64,000 nucleotides of DNA, taken from Chitinophaga japonensis (GTDB lineage Bacteria > Bacteroidota > Bacteroidia > Chitinophagales > Chitinophagaceae). The notes under the pieces were generated by a model. It had not been told where the DNA came from, made no database searches, and was given only the letters and a program-made list of their open reading frames with translations. The stretch covers positions 734,247 to 798,246 of the forward strand of contig NZ_VLLG01000003.1 in assembly GCF_007830125.1 (NCBI RefSeq). The letters are read 5' to 3'. The position numbers were made by a program, and so were the translations under genes. The number at the start of each line of letters is the position of its first letter. Position 1 is the first letter of the stretch. Positions 1-9,086 of this stretch are shown here, piece after piece.

Positions 1-2
1 AC

Positions 3-1778
3 CGCTTCTTTACCTCGCGGGTGCTCAGGAGCATCAGCTTCGTATACCTGTTGCTGGTGTACCTGGGGTTAACGCTGCTGTACGTGCTGGACCTGGGGCA
101 TTACGCTTACCTGGGCCTGCGCCTGGATCCCTCGATTACCCGTTTTGTGGCATCCGGGGAGCGGGCGGATAATGCCCGGATGGTATGGCAGAGCTACCCC
201 GTGCTGCGGGCCGTGATCGGCATTGCGTTGTTCCTGTTCCTGGTGTACCGGCTGCATGTATACACTTACCGCAAACTGGCGCAGCAGGAGCCGGTCACTA
301 CCCGGGGCTGGCGCTATGCCGGCTGGTTTGCCTCGCTGGTGATCCTGTTTGCAGCGGGCATTTATGGCAATTTCGCGTATTTCCCGCTCCGCTGGAGCCA
401 GGCCATGTTTACCCGGGACAATGGCGTTACCAGCCTGGCCCTGAACCCGGTGCTGTATTTTGCGGACAACTTTTCCGTACAGTCAGATACTTATGACGTA
501 CAGAAAACCCGCACCTATTATCCTTATGTGGCCGAATACCTGCGGGTGGACAGCCCGGATGTGCAAAAGTTGTGCTATACCCGCTCTATACCGGGCGAGG
601 ACCGGCCCCGGCCCAACATCATACTGGTAATGCTGGAATCTACCGGCGCCGCCGTTACCAGCATGTTCAACAATCCCATGCAGGCCACGCCTCACATGCA
701 AAAACTGGCGGACAGCGGCATTCTTTTCCGGAACTTCTATGTACCGGCCGTGAGCACGGCTAAAACCGTATATGGCGTTACCACCGGCCTGCCGGACATT
801 ACCCAGGTGAAAACCGCCAGCCGCCATCCGCAGATGGTGGATCAGCGCATTATCATGGACCAGTTCACCGGCTACGAGAAATATTACCTGCTGGGGGGCA
901 ATACCAACTGGGCCAATATCAGGGCGGTGTTCACAAGCAATGTAGAGGGCATCCGCATATTTGAGGAAGGTTATTACAAGGCGCCCAAGGCCGATGTATG
1001 GGGCGTTTCTGACTATGATCTTATTACGGAGGCGAACGAGATATTCAAAGATGCCCACCAGCGCAACAAGCCTTTTGTGGCGTTCCTGCAAACGGCGGAC
1101 AACCATGCGCCCTACACCACCACGAGCGGCGCAGGCGACTTCAGGAAGCTGACGGAGCAGGATATTGACATGGAAAAGTTCAAAACTGCCGGCTTTGTGT
1201 CCATCGACCAGTTCAATGCATTGCGGTACCTGGACTATAACCTGGGCCACCTGGTAAAGCTGGCCAGGGAGGGCGGGTACCTGGATAACACCATCTTCGT
1301 GTTCTTCGGGGATCATAACTGCCATCTCAACCCTTACCATTTTATGCCGTTCCCGGAGTACGAGCTGGGCAGCGGGGGAGAGCATGTGCCCTGTATTATT
1401 TATGCCCCGGGGCGTATAACCCCGCAGGTGATCAACCGGCCCGGCAGCCTGCTGGACATTTATCCCACCGTGGCGCGGATGGCCGGCATACCGTATAAGA
1501 ACTATACGCTGGGCACCGATCTGCTGGATACCTCCTACCAGGACCGCTATGCTTTTATTACCTACCAGAAGAATCTGCAATGGTATAAAGCTGTGATCGG
1601 AGAACGTTATCTTTACGAGATCAATAACAAGAACGGCCAGGCCGCCCTGTACGACCTGGAGGGAGATCCCCTCAAGGATGTACAGCAGGAGCATACGAAA
1701 ATAGCCGAGGTGCTGGATAATTTAACGCAGGGATTTTACGAAAGCACCCGATATTTGATGTTCAACAATAAAAAATAG
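3..1778 (+). CDS. LTA synthase-like sulfatase-family membrane protein (5' partial)
   Basis: Membrane-anchored alkaline-phosphatase-superfamily enzyme of the LtaS/OpgB type, which transfers or cleaves phosphoglycerol or phosphoethanolamine groups on envelope glycans or lipids. The N-terminal part has hydrophobic membrane segments. The extracytoplasmic catalytic domain opens with PNIILVMLEST, where the Thr after ES is the expected nucleophile, and later has the metal-binding FGDHN motif. The frame is open to the left edge (codons from base 3), so the GTG at 21 is probably internal and the true start lies outside the window. Family members usually exceed 600 residues with about five membrane helices, and fewer are visible here. 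A palindrome follows 2 nt after the stop. The substrate cannot be read from sequence. Confidence 0.85.
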   Translation, partial: RFFTSRVLRSISFVYLLLVYLGLTLLYVLDLGHYAYLGLRLDPSITRFVASGERADNARMVWQSYPVLRAVIGIALFLFLVYRLHVYTYRKLAQQEPVTTRGWRYAGWFASLVILFAAGIYGNFAYFPLRWSQAMFTRDNGVTSLALNPVLYFADNFSVQSDTYDVQKTRTYYPYVAEYLRVDSPDVQKLCYTRSIPGEDRPRPNIILVMLESTGAAVTSMFNNPMQATPHMQKLADSGILFRNFYVPAVSTAKTVYGVTTGLPDITQVKTASRHPQMVDQRIIMDQFTGYEKYYLLGGNTNWANIRAVFTSNVEGIRIFEEGYYKAPKADVWGVSDYDLITEANEIFKDAHQRNKPFVAFLQTADNHAPYTTTSGAGDFRKLTEQDIDMEKFKTAGFVSIDQFNALRYLDYNLGHLVKLAREGGYLDNTIFVFFGDHNCHLNPYHFMPFPEYELGSGGEHVPCIIYAPGRITPQVINRPGSLLDIYPTVARMAGIPYKNYTLGTDLLDTSYQDRYAFITYQKNLQWYKAVIGERYLYEINNKNGQAALYDLEGDPLKDVQQEHTKIAEVLDNLTQGFYESTRYLMFNNKK

Positions 1779-1780
1779 CA

Positions 1781-1813
1781 AGACCTGTCAGGTTTTTAAA
1801 ACCTGACAGGTCT
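1781..1813. repeat. 33-bp palindrome at gene end (copy 1), possible terminator
   Basis: A near-perfect inverted repeat: AGACCTGTCAGG, a T/A-rich centre (TTTTTAAAA), then CCTGACAGGTCT. It lies 2 nt after the sulfatase stop. A copy with three substitutions, in the same orientation, ends the SusC gene at 42947-42979. It could fold as a bidirectional hairpin, but the T run is inside the loop, so a classical terminator is uncertain. I regard it as a dispersed palindromic repeat. Confidence 0.75.
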
Positions 1814-1821
1814 ATAATCGT

Positions 1822-2574
1822 ATGGAAGCGCAAAAGCAGTGGTTCAAAGACTGGTTCAACTCACCTTATTATCACCTGTTGTACAGCAACCGGGATGAGC
1901 GGGAAGCCGCGGCGTTCATAGACAAGCTGCTGGCTTACCTGCAGCCGTCGCCGGGCGCGCTGGTGCTGGATGCTGCATGCGGGAGGGGGCGCCATGCCCG
2001 TTACCTGGCGGAGAAAGGCTTTATGGTGACCGGTATCGATCTTTCCATCGAAAGCATCAAGGTGGCCAAAAAGCTGGAAAATGATCATCTCAGTTTTTTC
2101 CAGCATGACATGCGCCTGCCGTTCCGCATCAATTATTTTGACGTGGTGTTTAATTTTTTTACCAGCTTTGGCTATTTTGATACGCAGCGGGAAAATGACA
2201 ATGCGCTCCGCACGCTGCATCATGCGCTGAAGCCCGGCGGCCGCCTGGTGCTGGACTACCTGAACAGCCCTTACGTAGCGGCGCACCTGGTGCCCAGCGA
2301 GGTAAAGGAAACAGACCAGGTAGTGTTCGACATCTCGCGCGAGGTGCAGGGCCGGCGTTTCCTGAAGCAGATCAACATACTGGACCGGAGCAAGCTGCAG
2401 CGCAGCTCCTTTACGGAATGCGTACAGGCTTTTACCCGTGCGGATTTTGAGGCCATGTTCTCCCGCCAGGGCCTCCGGGTACTGGATATTTTCGGCGATT
2501 ATCATTTCAACGCCTATGATGAGGACCGCTCACCGAGAATGGTGATCATTGGAGAAAAACCGGTAATAAACTGA
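1822..2574 (+). CDS. Class I SAM-dependent methyltransferase
   Basis: A 250-residue soluble methyltransferase of the Methyltransf_25/11 type. Motif I is VLDAACGRGRHARYL near residues 49-63, followed by the acidic strand-2 end (GIDLS) and the HDMRLPF and DVVFNFFTSFGYF segments. A KPGGRLVLDYLN strand comes after these. No fused domain or membrane segment is visible. It begins 8 nt after a palindrome and lies 7 nt upstream of the PAP2 gene, so the two are probably co-transcribed. The substrate is unknown. Similar single-domain proteins act on small molecules or lipids, and nothing here narrows that. Confidence 0.85.
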   Translation: MEAQKQWFKDWFNSPYYHLLYSNRDEREAAAFIDKLLAYLQPSPGALVLDAACGRGRHARYLAEKGFMVTGIDLSIESIKVAKKLENDHLSFFQHDMRLPFRINYFDVVFNFFTSFGYFDTQRENDNALRTLHHALKPGGRLVLDYLNSPYVAAHLVPSEVKETDQVVFDISREVQGRRFLKQINILDRSKLQRSSFTECVQAFTRADFEAMFSRQGLRVLDIFGDYHFNAYDEDRSPRMVIIGEKPVIN

Positions 2575-2581
2575 TTGAATT

Positions 2582-3160
2582 ATGTTAGAATGGCTGCTAC
2601 GGCTGGATCTCAGAATGTTTTTCCGTATTAACAACCAATGGTCGAACGGCTGGCTGGATGCTGTCATGCCCTGGATCAGGGAGCCCTACATCTGGGCGCC
2701 CTTGTACCTGTTCCTGGCGTTGTTCGTTACCATTAACTATAAATGGCGGGGTTTTTTCTGGATCGTGTGCTTTATTGTGTGCTTTGGTATTGCCGATCAG
2801 ACCGGTAGTTTCATCAAGGATGCCGTAGGGCGGATAAGGCCCTGCCGCGATCCCTTGCTGCAGCACTTTGTACGCTCACTGCTGCCTTACTGCCCCGGCA
2901 GCGGCAGCTTTACCTCCAACCATGCCGCCAATCACTTTGCGCTGGGAACCTTTTGTTTCTTAACTTTAAGAAAAGCATTCGGGGGCTATGCATGGCTCTT
3001 TTACTTTTGGGCGCTGATCATCGGGTACGCCCAGGTATATGTGGGGGTGCATTACCCGCTGGATATTGCAGGCGGGGCTTTACTGGGCATTATGATCGGA
3101 TTATTGAGCGGCGGTTTTTTCCAGCGCCGCATCAGACTGGAAGCAGAATACACAACATGA
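2582..3160 (+). CDS. PAP2-family membrane phosphatase
   Basis: A 192-residue integral membrane protein of the PAP2 (type 2 phosphatidic acid phosphatase) superfamily, whose members dephosphorylate lipid phosphates such as undecaprenyl pyrophosphate. Motif 1 reads KDAVGRIRP (K-x6-RP). Motif 2 is a variant, SNHAANH in place of PSGH, with the His kept. Motif 3 reads AQVYVGVHYPLD, keeping the catalytic His and Asp but with AQ where SR is usual. About five hydrophobic helices surround these motifs. The stop overlaps the next ATG (ATGA), so translation is probably coupled to the ZIP gene. The altered motif 3 Arg makes catalytic strength uncertain. Confidence 0.85.
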   Translation: MLEWLLRLDLRMFFRINNQWSNGWLDAVMPWIREPYIWAPLYLFLALFVTINYKWRGFFWIVCFIVCFGIADQTGSFIKDAVGRIRPCRDPLLQHFVRSLLPYCPGSGSFTSNHAANHFALGTFCFLTLRKAFGGYAWLFYFWALIIGYAQVYVGVHYPLDIAGGALLGIMIGLLSGGFFQRRIRLEAEYTT

Positions 3161-3894
3161 ACCTTAGCTATTTGATACTGATACTGGCGGCCACCATCGG
3201 GGGCGGGATCATACCCATGACCGTAAGGCGGCTGCATCCTAATTTGCCGATCTACCTCCTGGCTTTTACAGGGGCCTTTCTTTTTGGCATCACCATTATA
3301 CACCTGCTGCCCGAAGTGTACCACGAACTGGGGCACACCGCCGGGATCTACATATTGCTGGGCTTTTTCCTGCAGGTGTTCCTGCAGCAGTTGTCACACG
3401 GTATGGAGCATGGCCATACCCACCTGCCGCCGGTCCAGGGGCAGCACCATCATGTTTCCATCACCCCTTTGCTGGCGGGCCTGTCCATCCATGCTTTTAT
3501 GGAGGGCATTCCCCTGGGACTGCAGTTTACGGATCAATCGGCGCTGCCTTCGCTGGCGCTGGGCGTTACCGCCCACAAGATACCGGAGGCGCTTACCCTG
3601 ATGACGGTGATGATACATGCGCAGCAGCCCAGGGCGGCTTTGTGGCGCATATTATTGCTGTTCTCGCTGGTAACGCCGCTGGCGGCCTTGCTGGCCGGGC
3701 AGTTGGGCCACCGGTCTGTGCTGGTTACGGAATCACTGGTATATCTCACGGCGCTGGTAATAGGCGCCTTTGTGCATATTTCCACTACTATTTTCTATGA
3801 AAGCGGTACCCGGCACCATGAATTGAGCGCCCGTAAGATATTGGCATTTGCAGCCGGCATTGTTTTGGCATTTCTTACCTTAATATTTGAATAA
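3157..3894 (+). CDS. ZIP-family divalent metal transporter
   Basis: A 245-residue ZIP protein that would import zinc or other divalent metals across the inner membrane. The chosen ATG at 3157 overlaps the PAP2 stop. An open frame extends upstream inside the PAP2 gene but lacks membrane-protein character. Two metal-site helices are clear: HAFMEGIPLGL (TM4) and VTAHKIPEALTL (TM5). The loop before TM4 is His-rich (HGMEHGHTH and QHHHV), as is usual for ZIP proteins. Eight short hydrophobic segments fit the family topology. Metal specificity cannot be read, though zinc is most common. Confidence 0.9.
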   Translation: MNLSYLILILAATIGGGIIPMTVRRLHPNLPIYLLAFTGAFLFGITIIHLLPEVYHELGHTAGIYILLGFFLQVFLQQLSHGMEHGHTHLPPVQGQHHHVSITPLLAGLSIHAFMEGIPLGLQFTDQSALPSLALGVTAHKIPEALTLMTVMIHAQQPRAALWRILLLFSLVTPLAALLAGQLGHRSVLVTESLVYLTALVIGAFVHISTTIFYESGTRHHELSARKILAFAAGIVLAFLTLIFE

Positions 3895-3918
3895 TTTTTT
3901 ATTTTTAGCCTTTGTATC

Positions 3919-5214
3919 ATGGAAGTCGTCATTATCCTCATCCTGATTTTACTGAATGGCCTGTTCTCAATGTCGGAGATCGCCATGGTTTCCGCACGTA
4001 AAATACGCTTAGAGCACCAGGCCAACAAAGGCGATGAACGAGCAAAAGCGGCATTAAAGCTGGCAAATAACCCGGACAAATTCCTTTCCACCGTTCAGAT
4101 AGGTATTACACTGATAGGCATCTTAACCGGTATCTATTCCGGGGAGAAGCTCAAAACGGACCTGGTAGAGTTCATCGGCCGGTCGGAGATGCTGCGTCCG
4201 TACAGCAGCGGGATTGCTACAGGCGTGATCGTTATTGTGATCACCTATTTCTCAATGGTACTGGGCGAGCTGGTGCCCAAGCGCCTGGGCCTGGCCCGGC
4301 CGGAGTCTATCGCCAAGACCATGGCCACGCCTATGACCCTGCTGTCGCGTATTACCTTTCCTTTCATCTGGCTGCTCAGCGTATCCACCAACCTCATCGT
4401 AAAAATATTCAAGCTCAAAGCCGGTGATCAACTGGTGACGGAAGAGGAGATCAAGGCCATCATCAACGAAGGCACTACTTCCGGCGCCATAGAGGAAACC
4501 GAGCAGGAGATCATAGAGCGGGTGTTTCACCTGGGAGACCGTAACATTACCTCCCTGATGACCCACCGGACGGATATTATCTGGCTGGACATCAACGAGC
4601 CGGCAGAGAGCTTCCGGCGCAAGATCAATAACAGCCTGCATTCCGTATACCCGGTGTGCGAAGGGCAGATAGACAGCATTAAGGGCATTATCTCCATCAA
4701 GGACCTGTATGCCGCTGCGGCCAGTAACAACTACGCGCTGCGGCCCATTATCCGTAAACCCCTGTTTGTACCGGAAAACAACAGCGCCTACCAGGTGCTG
4801 GAGAAGTTTAAGGAAACGCAGGTGCATGCAGCCTTCATTGTGGATGAATACGGCACTTTCCTGGGCATGATCACCCTGAACGACATCCTGGAAGCCATTG
4901 TAGGCGACATGCCGGAAACCGGGCAGCACGATGACTATGAAATGGTGAAACGGGACGACGGCTCCTACCTGGTAGACGCACAGATACCCTTCTACGACTT
5001 CCTCAGCGAGTTTGACAAAGAGGACTGGATGGCCGAATTTGAGCAGGAATTTGATACCCTGGCCGGTTTTATACTACACCACCTGGAACATATCCCCCAA
5101 ACGGGCGAAAAAGTGGAATGGCGAGGATTTACCTTTGAAATAGTGGATATGGACGTGCACCGTATCGACAAAGTACTGGTGCAAACGCCGGAACCACGGG
5201 AGGAAGAAGAATAA
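3919..5214 (+). CDS. CNNM/CorC-type hemolysin-family membrane protein
   Basis: A 431-residue protein with the standard order of this family: an N-terminal DUF21/CNNM transmembrane domain (about residues 1-190), a CBS pair (about 200-335, including HTDIIWLD and VHAAFIVDEYGTFLGMI), and a C-terminal CorC_HlyC domain (about 345-425, with FDTLAGFILHHL). Family members are linked to magnesium or other cation efflux. The older name hemolysin reflects distant homology and not a shown toxin activity. It starts 24 nt after the ZIP gene, so the two metal-related proteins are probably co-expressed. It is the last gene before the pigment cluster. Confidence 0.9.
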   Translation: MEVVIILILILLNGLFSMSEIAMVSARKIRLEHQANKGDERAKAALKLANNPDKFLSTVQIGITLIGILTGIYSGEKLKTDLVEFIGRSEMLRPYSSGIATGVIVIVITYFSMVLGELVPKRLGLARPESIAKTMATPMTLLSRITFPFIWLLSVSTNLIVKIFKLKAGDQLVTEEEIKAIINEGTTSGAIEETEQEIIERVFHLGDRNITSLMTHRTDIIWLDINEPAESFRRKINNSLHSVYPVCEGQIDSIKGIISIKDLYAAAASNNYALRPIIRKPLFVPENNSAYQVLEKFKETQVHAAFIVDEYGTFLGMITLNDILEAIVGDMPETGQHDDYEMVKRDDGSYLVDAQIPFYDFLSEFDKEDWMAEFEQEFDTLAGFILHHLEHIPQTGEKVEWRGFTFEIVDMDVHRIDKVLVQTPEPREEEE

Positions 5215-5251
5215 TTCGCCAACTTACCCGCTACATACTACCAACTTTTAT

Positions 5252-5259
5252 TAATTTTG
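5252..5259 (+). promoter_or_regulatory. Candidate -7 box for the pigment operon
   Basis: TAATTTTG matches the Bacteroidota -7 consensus TAnnTTTG and lies 38 nt before the tyrosine ammonia-lyase start, in an AT-rich spacer. No convincing TTG -33 element sits 19-21 nt upstream, so this is moderate evidence only. Confidence 0.4.
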
Positions 5260-5297
5260 TCCGTTTTTACATATAGCAAATAATTTAATTTAAGATA

Positions 5298-6833
5298 ATG
5301 ATCTTATTAGGAAGTAAGGCGCTTTCCCTGGATGAAGTATACCGGGTATTGTTTGACCATGAGCCCCTGGAGCTGGAAGAAGCGGCTTTACAGCAGGTGG
5401 AGGAGAATTACCGCTTCCTGCAGCAATTCTCCGCCAAAAAGCTGATCTATGGTATCAATACCGGCTTTGGCCCCATGGCGCAGTACCGGATACCCGAGGC
5501 CGATACCCTGCAACTGCAGTACAACCTGATCCGCAGCCACAGCTCCGGCGCAGGCAAGTGCATGCCCCCGCTGCTTACCAAAGGGCTGATGCTGGCCCGC
5601 CTGAGCAGCTTTATGCAGGCGCATTCCGGCATACATCCCGAGGTGGTGAAGCTCCTTACCGCGTTGATCAACCAGCATGTATACCCCTGCATATTTGAGC
5701 ACGGCGGCGTGGGCGCCAGCGGCGACCTGGTACAACTGGCGCACCTGGCCCTGGTGCTGATCGGTGAAGGAGAGGTGTATTACGAAGACAAGCGGCAGCC
5801 TGCGGCGGAGGTTTTTGCCCGGCTGGGCCTGCAGCCCATGCAGGTGCACATCCGCGAGGGCCTGGCCGTGATCAACGGCACCTCCGCCATGACCGGCGTA
5901 GGCCTGGTAAACCTCATAGAGGCGCGCAAGCTGCTGGGCTGGAGCTGCATCCTCTCCGCCATGATCAATGAAATAGTGGAGGCGTTTGACGATCATCTGT
6001 CCTACGAGCTGAACGCCGTGAAAAAGCACGCCGGCCAGCACCGCATTGCCGAAGTGATGCGGGAGATACTGCTGGACAGCAAAATGGTGCGGCACCGCCC
6101 GGACCACCTCTACAAGGAGCTGGAAGAAGAGATATTCAAGGACAAGGTGCAGGAGTATTACTCGCTGCGCTGCGTGCCGCAGATACTGGGCCCCGTGTAC
6201 GATACCCTCCTGCACGCGGAAAAGGTGGTGCTGCAGGAGCTGAACTCCGTGAGCGACAATCCCGTGGTGGACCATCATCACGGGAACGTGTTCCACGGTG
6301 GTAATTTCCACGGCGATTACATTTCCCTGGAAATGGACAAGCTGAAAATAGCCGTTACCAGGCTGAGCATGCTGTCCGAAAGGCAACTGAACTACCTGAT
6401 GAACGACAAGCTGAACCACAAGTTCCCGCCCTTTATGAACCTGGGCAAGCTGGGCTTCAATTTTGGCATGCAGGGCGTACAGTTCACCGCCACCTCTACT
6501 GTAGCGGAGAACCAGACGCTTTCTTTTCCCATGTATGTGCACAGCATACCCAATAACAACGATAACCAGGATATTGTGAGCATGGGCTGCAATGCCGCCC
6601 TGATGGCCAACCGTGTAATAGAGAACACTTTCGAGGTGCTGGCCATACAGGTAATGACCATGCTGCAGGCCGTGGATTACCTGCAATGCCAGGACCGGCT
6701 CTCCACCTTCTCACAGCGCATCTACCGGGAAGTAAGGGCTATTTTTCCTAAATTTATCGAAGACGCTCCCCGCTACCAGGATATCCGGAAAATAAAGGAA
6801 TACCTGGTAGAGCAGGTGCCGGTAAAAGTATAA
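5298..6833 (+). CDS. Tyrosine ammonia-lyase (HAL/PAL family), pigment starter enzyme
   Basis: An MIO-dependent aromatic amino acid lyase of 511 residues, the usual bacterial length. The Ala-Ser-Gly that cyclises to the MIO cofactor is at 140-142 in GVGASGDLVQ. The catalytic Tyr is in LIYGINTGFG (Tyr51). The selectivity loop reads NLIRSHSSGAG (Ser80-His81). That loop and several other stretches match, as I remember it, the characterised Flavobacterium johnsoniae tyrosine ammonia-lyase of the flexirubin locus, so I favour tyrosine over histidine as substrate. The product would be 4-coumarate, the aryl starter of flexirubin-type polyenes. It heads a long + strand gene run with a FabG, ketosynthases and ACPs directly downstream. 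Histidine ammonia-lyase is the alternative, but no hut genes are nearby. Confidence 0.88.
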   Translation: MILLGSKALSLDEVYRVLFDHEPLELEEAALQQVEENYRFLQQFSAKKLIYGINTGFGPMAQYRIPEADTLQLQYNLIRSHSSGAGKCMPPLLTKGLMLARLSSFMQAHSGIHPEVVKLLTALINQHVYPCIFEHGGVGASGDLVQLAHLALVLIGEGEVYYEDKRQPAAEVFARLGLQPMQVHIREGLAVINGTSAMTGVGLVNLIEARKLLGWSCILSAMINEIVEAFDDHLSYELNAVKKHAGQHRIAEVMREILLDSKMVRHRPDHLYKELEEEIFKDKVQEYYSLRCVPQILGPVYDTLLHAEKVVLQELNSVSDNPVVDHHHGNVFHGGNFHGDYISLEMDKLKIAVTRLSMLSERQLNYLMNDKLNHKFPPFMNLGKLGFNFGMQGVQFTATSTVAENQTLSFPMYVHSIPNNNDNQDIVSMGCNAALMANRVIENTFEVLAIQVMTMLQAVDYLQCQDRLSTFSQRIYREVRAIFPKFIEDAPRYQDIRKIKEYLVEQVPVKV

Positions 6834-6914
6834 TATGCAAATGTGCTGATATGGTGATGTACTGATGAATAAGCCAATTCATACTTCATATTTCATAAAT
6901 CTTACTTCATACTA
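6834..6914. repeat. AT-rich spacer with repeated TTCATA/TGATG words
   Basis: An 81-bp spacer between the lyase and fabG. The left half is rich in TGATG and the right half repeats CTTCATA and TTCATA. It resembles the spacers at 16003-16046 and 26125-26196, which share the CTTACTTCATAC word. No clear promoter is visible. Confidence 0.5.
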
Positions 6915-7643
6915 ATGGTTTGTGCTTTAGTAACAGGCGGGTCAAGAGGAATAGGCAGGGCAATATGTCTGAAAATGGCCGGGCAGGGCTATTATGTCAT
7001 TATTAACTACAAGGGCAATGCCGCCGCCGCGGAAGAAACCCTGGCAGCCGTGCGTGCAGCCGGTGGGGATGGGGAGCTGCTGCCCTTTGATGTGGGCAAC
7101 GAGCAGGAAGTGCAAAGCGTGCTGGGCGCCTGGCTGGAAAATAACAAGGAGAAGCAGGTAGCAGTGCTGGTGAACAACGCCGGTATCCGGGAAGATAACC
7201 TGCTGTTCTGGATGAACAGTGAACAATGGCATAAAGTACTGGATATCAGCCTGAACGGATTTTTCTATGTGACCAAGCAGGTGCTTAACAGCATGTTGCT
7301 GAAGCGCTATGGGCGCATTATCAATATTGTGTCCCTTTCCGGTATAAAGGGCATGCCGGGCCAAACCAATTACTCCGCCGCCAAGGCCGGCGTAATAGGG
7401 GCTACCAAGGCGCTGGCCCAGGAAGTGGCCAAACGCGGCGTAACGGTGAATGCCGTGGCGCCGGGCTTTATCAAAACGGACATGACGGCGGAGCTGAATG
7501 AAAAGGAGCTGGCCGCGCAGGTGCCTATGAACCGCTTTGGCACGGCGGAAGAAGTGGCCGAGGCAGTAGGCTTTTTTGCATCAAAGGCCGCCGGTTATAT
7601 CACCGGGGAGGTGCTGTCCGTAAATGGAGGATTGTATACTTAA
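6915..7643 (+). CDS. fabG: 3-oxoacyl-ACP reductase (FabG-type SDR)
   Basis: A 242-residue classical short-chain dehydrogenase that reduces 3-oxoacyl-ACP with NADPH in each chain-extension round. It shows the cofactor motif TGGSRGIGRAI at residues 7-17, NNAG near 87-90, and the catalytic triad Ser140, Tyr153, Lys157 in YSAAKAG. The C-terminal ITGEVLSVNGGLYT ending is typical of FabG. It is the only ketoreductase in the cluster, so it probably serves all polyene extension cycles. The next ketosynthase starts 21 nt downstream. Its role as ApeQ-like polyene reductase, as distinct from housekeeping FabG, rests on context. Confidence 0.9.
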   Translation: MVCALVTGGSRGIGRAICLKMAGQGYYVIINYKGNAAAAEETLAAVRAAGGDGELLPFDVGNEQEVQSVLGAWLENNKEKQVAVLVNNAGIREDNLLFWMNSEQWHKVLDISLNGFFYVTKQVLNSMLLKRYGRIINIVSLSGIKGMPGQTNYSAAKAGVIGATKALAQEVAKRGVTVNAVAPGFIKTDMTAELNEKELAAQVPMNRFGTAEEVAEAVGFFASKAAGYITGEVLSVNGGLYT

Positions 7644-7664
7644 TATCGTGAAAGGTTATTGACT

Positions 7665-8891
7665 ATGAACAGAGTAGTGATCACCGGGATGGGTATTTAT
7701 TCCTGTTTGGGAAAGCACCTGGATGAAGTAAAGGACTCGCTGTACCAGGGAAGGTCCGGTATTATACTGGACCCGGAAAGGAAGGCCTTCGGCTACCGCT
7801 CCGCCCTTACCGGTTTTGTGGAAAGACCGGATCTGAAAGGGCTGCTGGACCGCCGTGCCCGGCTGATGATGCCGGAGCAGGCGGAGTTTGCGTTCATGAG
7901 CACCCGGGAAGCCCTGGCGCAGGCAGGTATTGACAAGGATTACATAGAGCGCACGGAAATAGGGCTGCTGTTTGGCAACGACAGTTCCGCCAAGCCTGTG
8001 ATAGAGGCTACGGACATTATGCGGGAAAAGAAGGATACCATGCTGGTAGGCTCCGGTTCCGTGTTCCAGACCATGAACTCTACCGTGAATATGAACCTGG
8101 CCACTATTTTCCGGCTGCGGGGCATCAACTTCAGTGTGAGCGCAGCCTGCGCCAGCGGCTCGCATGCCATTGGCCTGGGTTATATGTTCATCAAGAATGG
8201 TATGCAGGATTGCGTGGTATGCGGCGGCGCGCAGGAGATCAATATCTACGCTATGGGCAATTTTGACGCCATTGCCGCTTTTTCCGTAAGAGAAAGCGAT
8301 CCGGCAAGGGCCTCCCGCCCCTTTGACCGCGACCGGGACGGGCTGGTACCCAGCGGTGGCGCCGCCACGGTAATACTGGAAAGCCTGGAGTCTGCCCAAC
8401 GCAGGGGCGCTACCATACTGGGCGAGGTGCTGGGCTACGGTTTTTCCTCCAACGGCGCCCATATTTCCAATCCCACCGTGGAAGGACCGGTAAGATCATT
8501 GCAGATAGCGTTGCAGGACGCCGGCCTGCAGCCGGGCGACATTGCCTATATCAATGCCCACGCCACCTCCACGCCTGCCGGCGACGCCAGCGAGGCCAGG
8601 GCCATTCATGAGGTGTTCGGCGGCTCAAAGCCCTATGTCAGCTCCACCAAGTCCATGACGGGACATGAGTGCTGGATGGCCGGTGCCAGCGAGATCGTTT
8701 ACTCCATGCTCATGATGCAACACGGGTTCATAGCCCCCAATATCAACCTGGAGCACCCGGATGAGGATGCCGCCAAATTAAATATCGTGGATGCTACTAT
8801 TAATAAAGATTTTAATATATTTTTGTCGAATTCCTTTGGGTTTGGGGGGACCAATTCATCCCTGATTGTTCGCAGATGGGAGGGCAAATAG
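7665..8891 (+). CDS. Beta-ketoacyl-ACP synthase (FabF/FabB-like), pigment cluster
   Basis: A 408-residue condensing enzyme. The nucleophile Cys162 lies in SAACASGSHAIGLG, the first active-site His in NAHATSTPAGD, and Lys plus the second His in STKSMTGHE, so the Cys-His-His set is complete. I chose the ATG at 7665 over the TTG at 7659 because an AAAGG sits 9 nt upstream of the ATG. It would elongate aryl or fatty acyl chains on the cluster ACPs. It follows fabG closely, and a 195-bp spacer separates it from the ACP gene. One of three catalytically complete ketosynthases in the cluster. Confidence 0.9.
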   Translation: MNRVVITGMGIYSCLGKHLDEVKDSLYQGRSGIILDPERKAFGYRSALTGFVERPDLKGLLDRRARLMMPEQAEFAFMSTREALAQAGIDKDYIERTEIGLLFGNDSSAKPVIEATDIMREKKDTMLVGSGSVFQTMNSTVNMNLATIFRLRGINFSVSAACASGSHAIGLGYMFIKNGMQDCVVCGGAQEINIYAMGNFDAIAAFSVRESDPARASRPFDRDRDGLVPSGGAATVILESLESAQRRGATILGEVLGYGFSSNGAHISNPTVEGPVRSLQIALQDAGLQPGDIAYINAHATSTPAGDASEARAIHEVFGGSKPYVSSTKSMTGHECWMAGASEIVYSMLMMQHGFIAPNINLEHPDEDAAKLNIVDATINKDFNIFLSNSFGFGGTNSSLIVRRWEGK

Positions 8892-8987
8892 TTGGGCGCC
8901 AGTAATTTAGGCCCCTTTTGATACGTTGTGTAGCGGTAAATTAACCCCCGGCCTTAGAAGGCTGTACTATAACTTATAATATATTAT

Positions 8988-8995
8988 TAACTTTG
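8988..8995 (+). promoter_or_regulatory. Candidate internal -7 box before the first ACP gene
   Basis: TAACTTTG matches TAnnTTTG. It lies in the 195-bp spacer 8892-9086, the longest spacer inside the pigment cluster, 91 nt before the ACP start. There is no clear TTG at the expected -33 distance. It could be a second promoter that raises ACP and downstream expression. Confidence 0.35.
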
Positions 8996-9086
8996 AGGCC
9001 GGTTGACCGTTATAATTGGGTTAAAGTTCAGAACCGTTGTACACTTTATTTTTTAATCAACCTATACTGAAGGAGTTACACTAATT

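Noticed and set aside
2953..3156. Upstream extension of the ZIP transporter
   Set aside because: The extra 68 codons lie inside the PAP2 gene in another frame and show no signal or family similarity. The ATG at 3157 overlaps the PAP2 stop, as expected for coupled genes.
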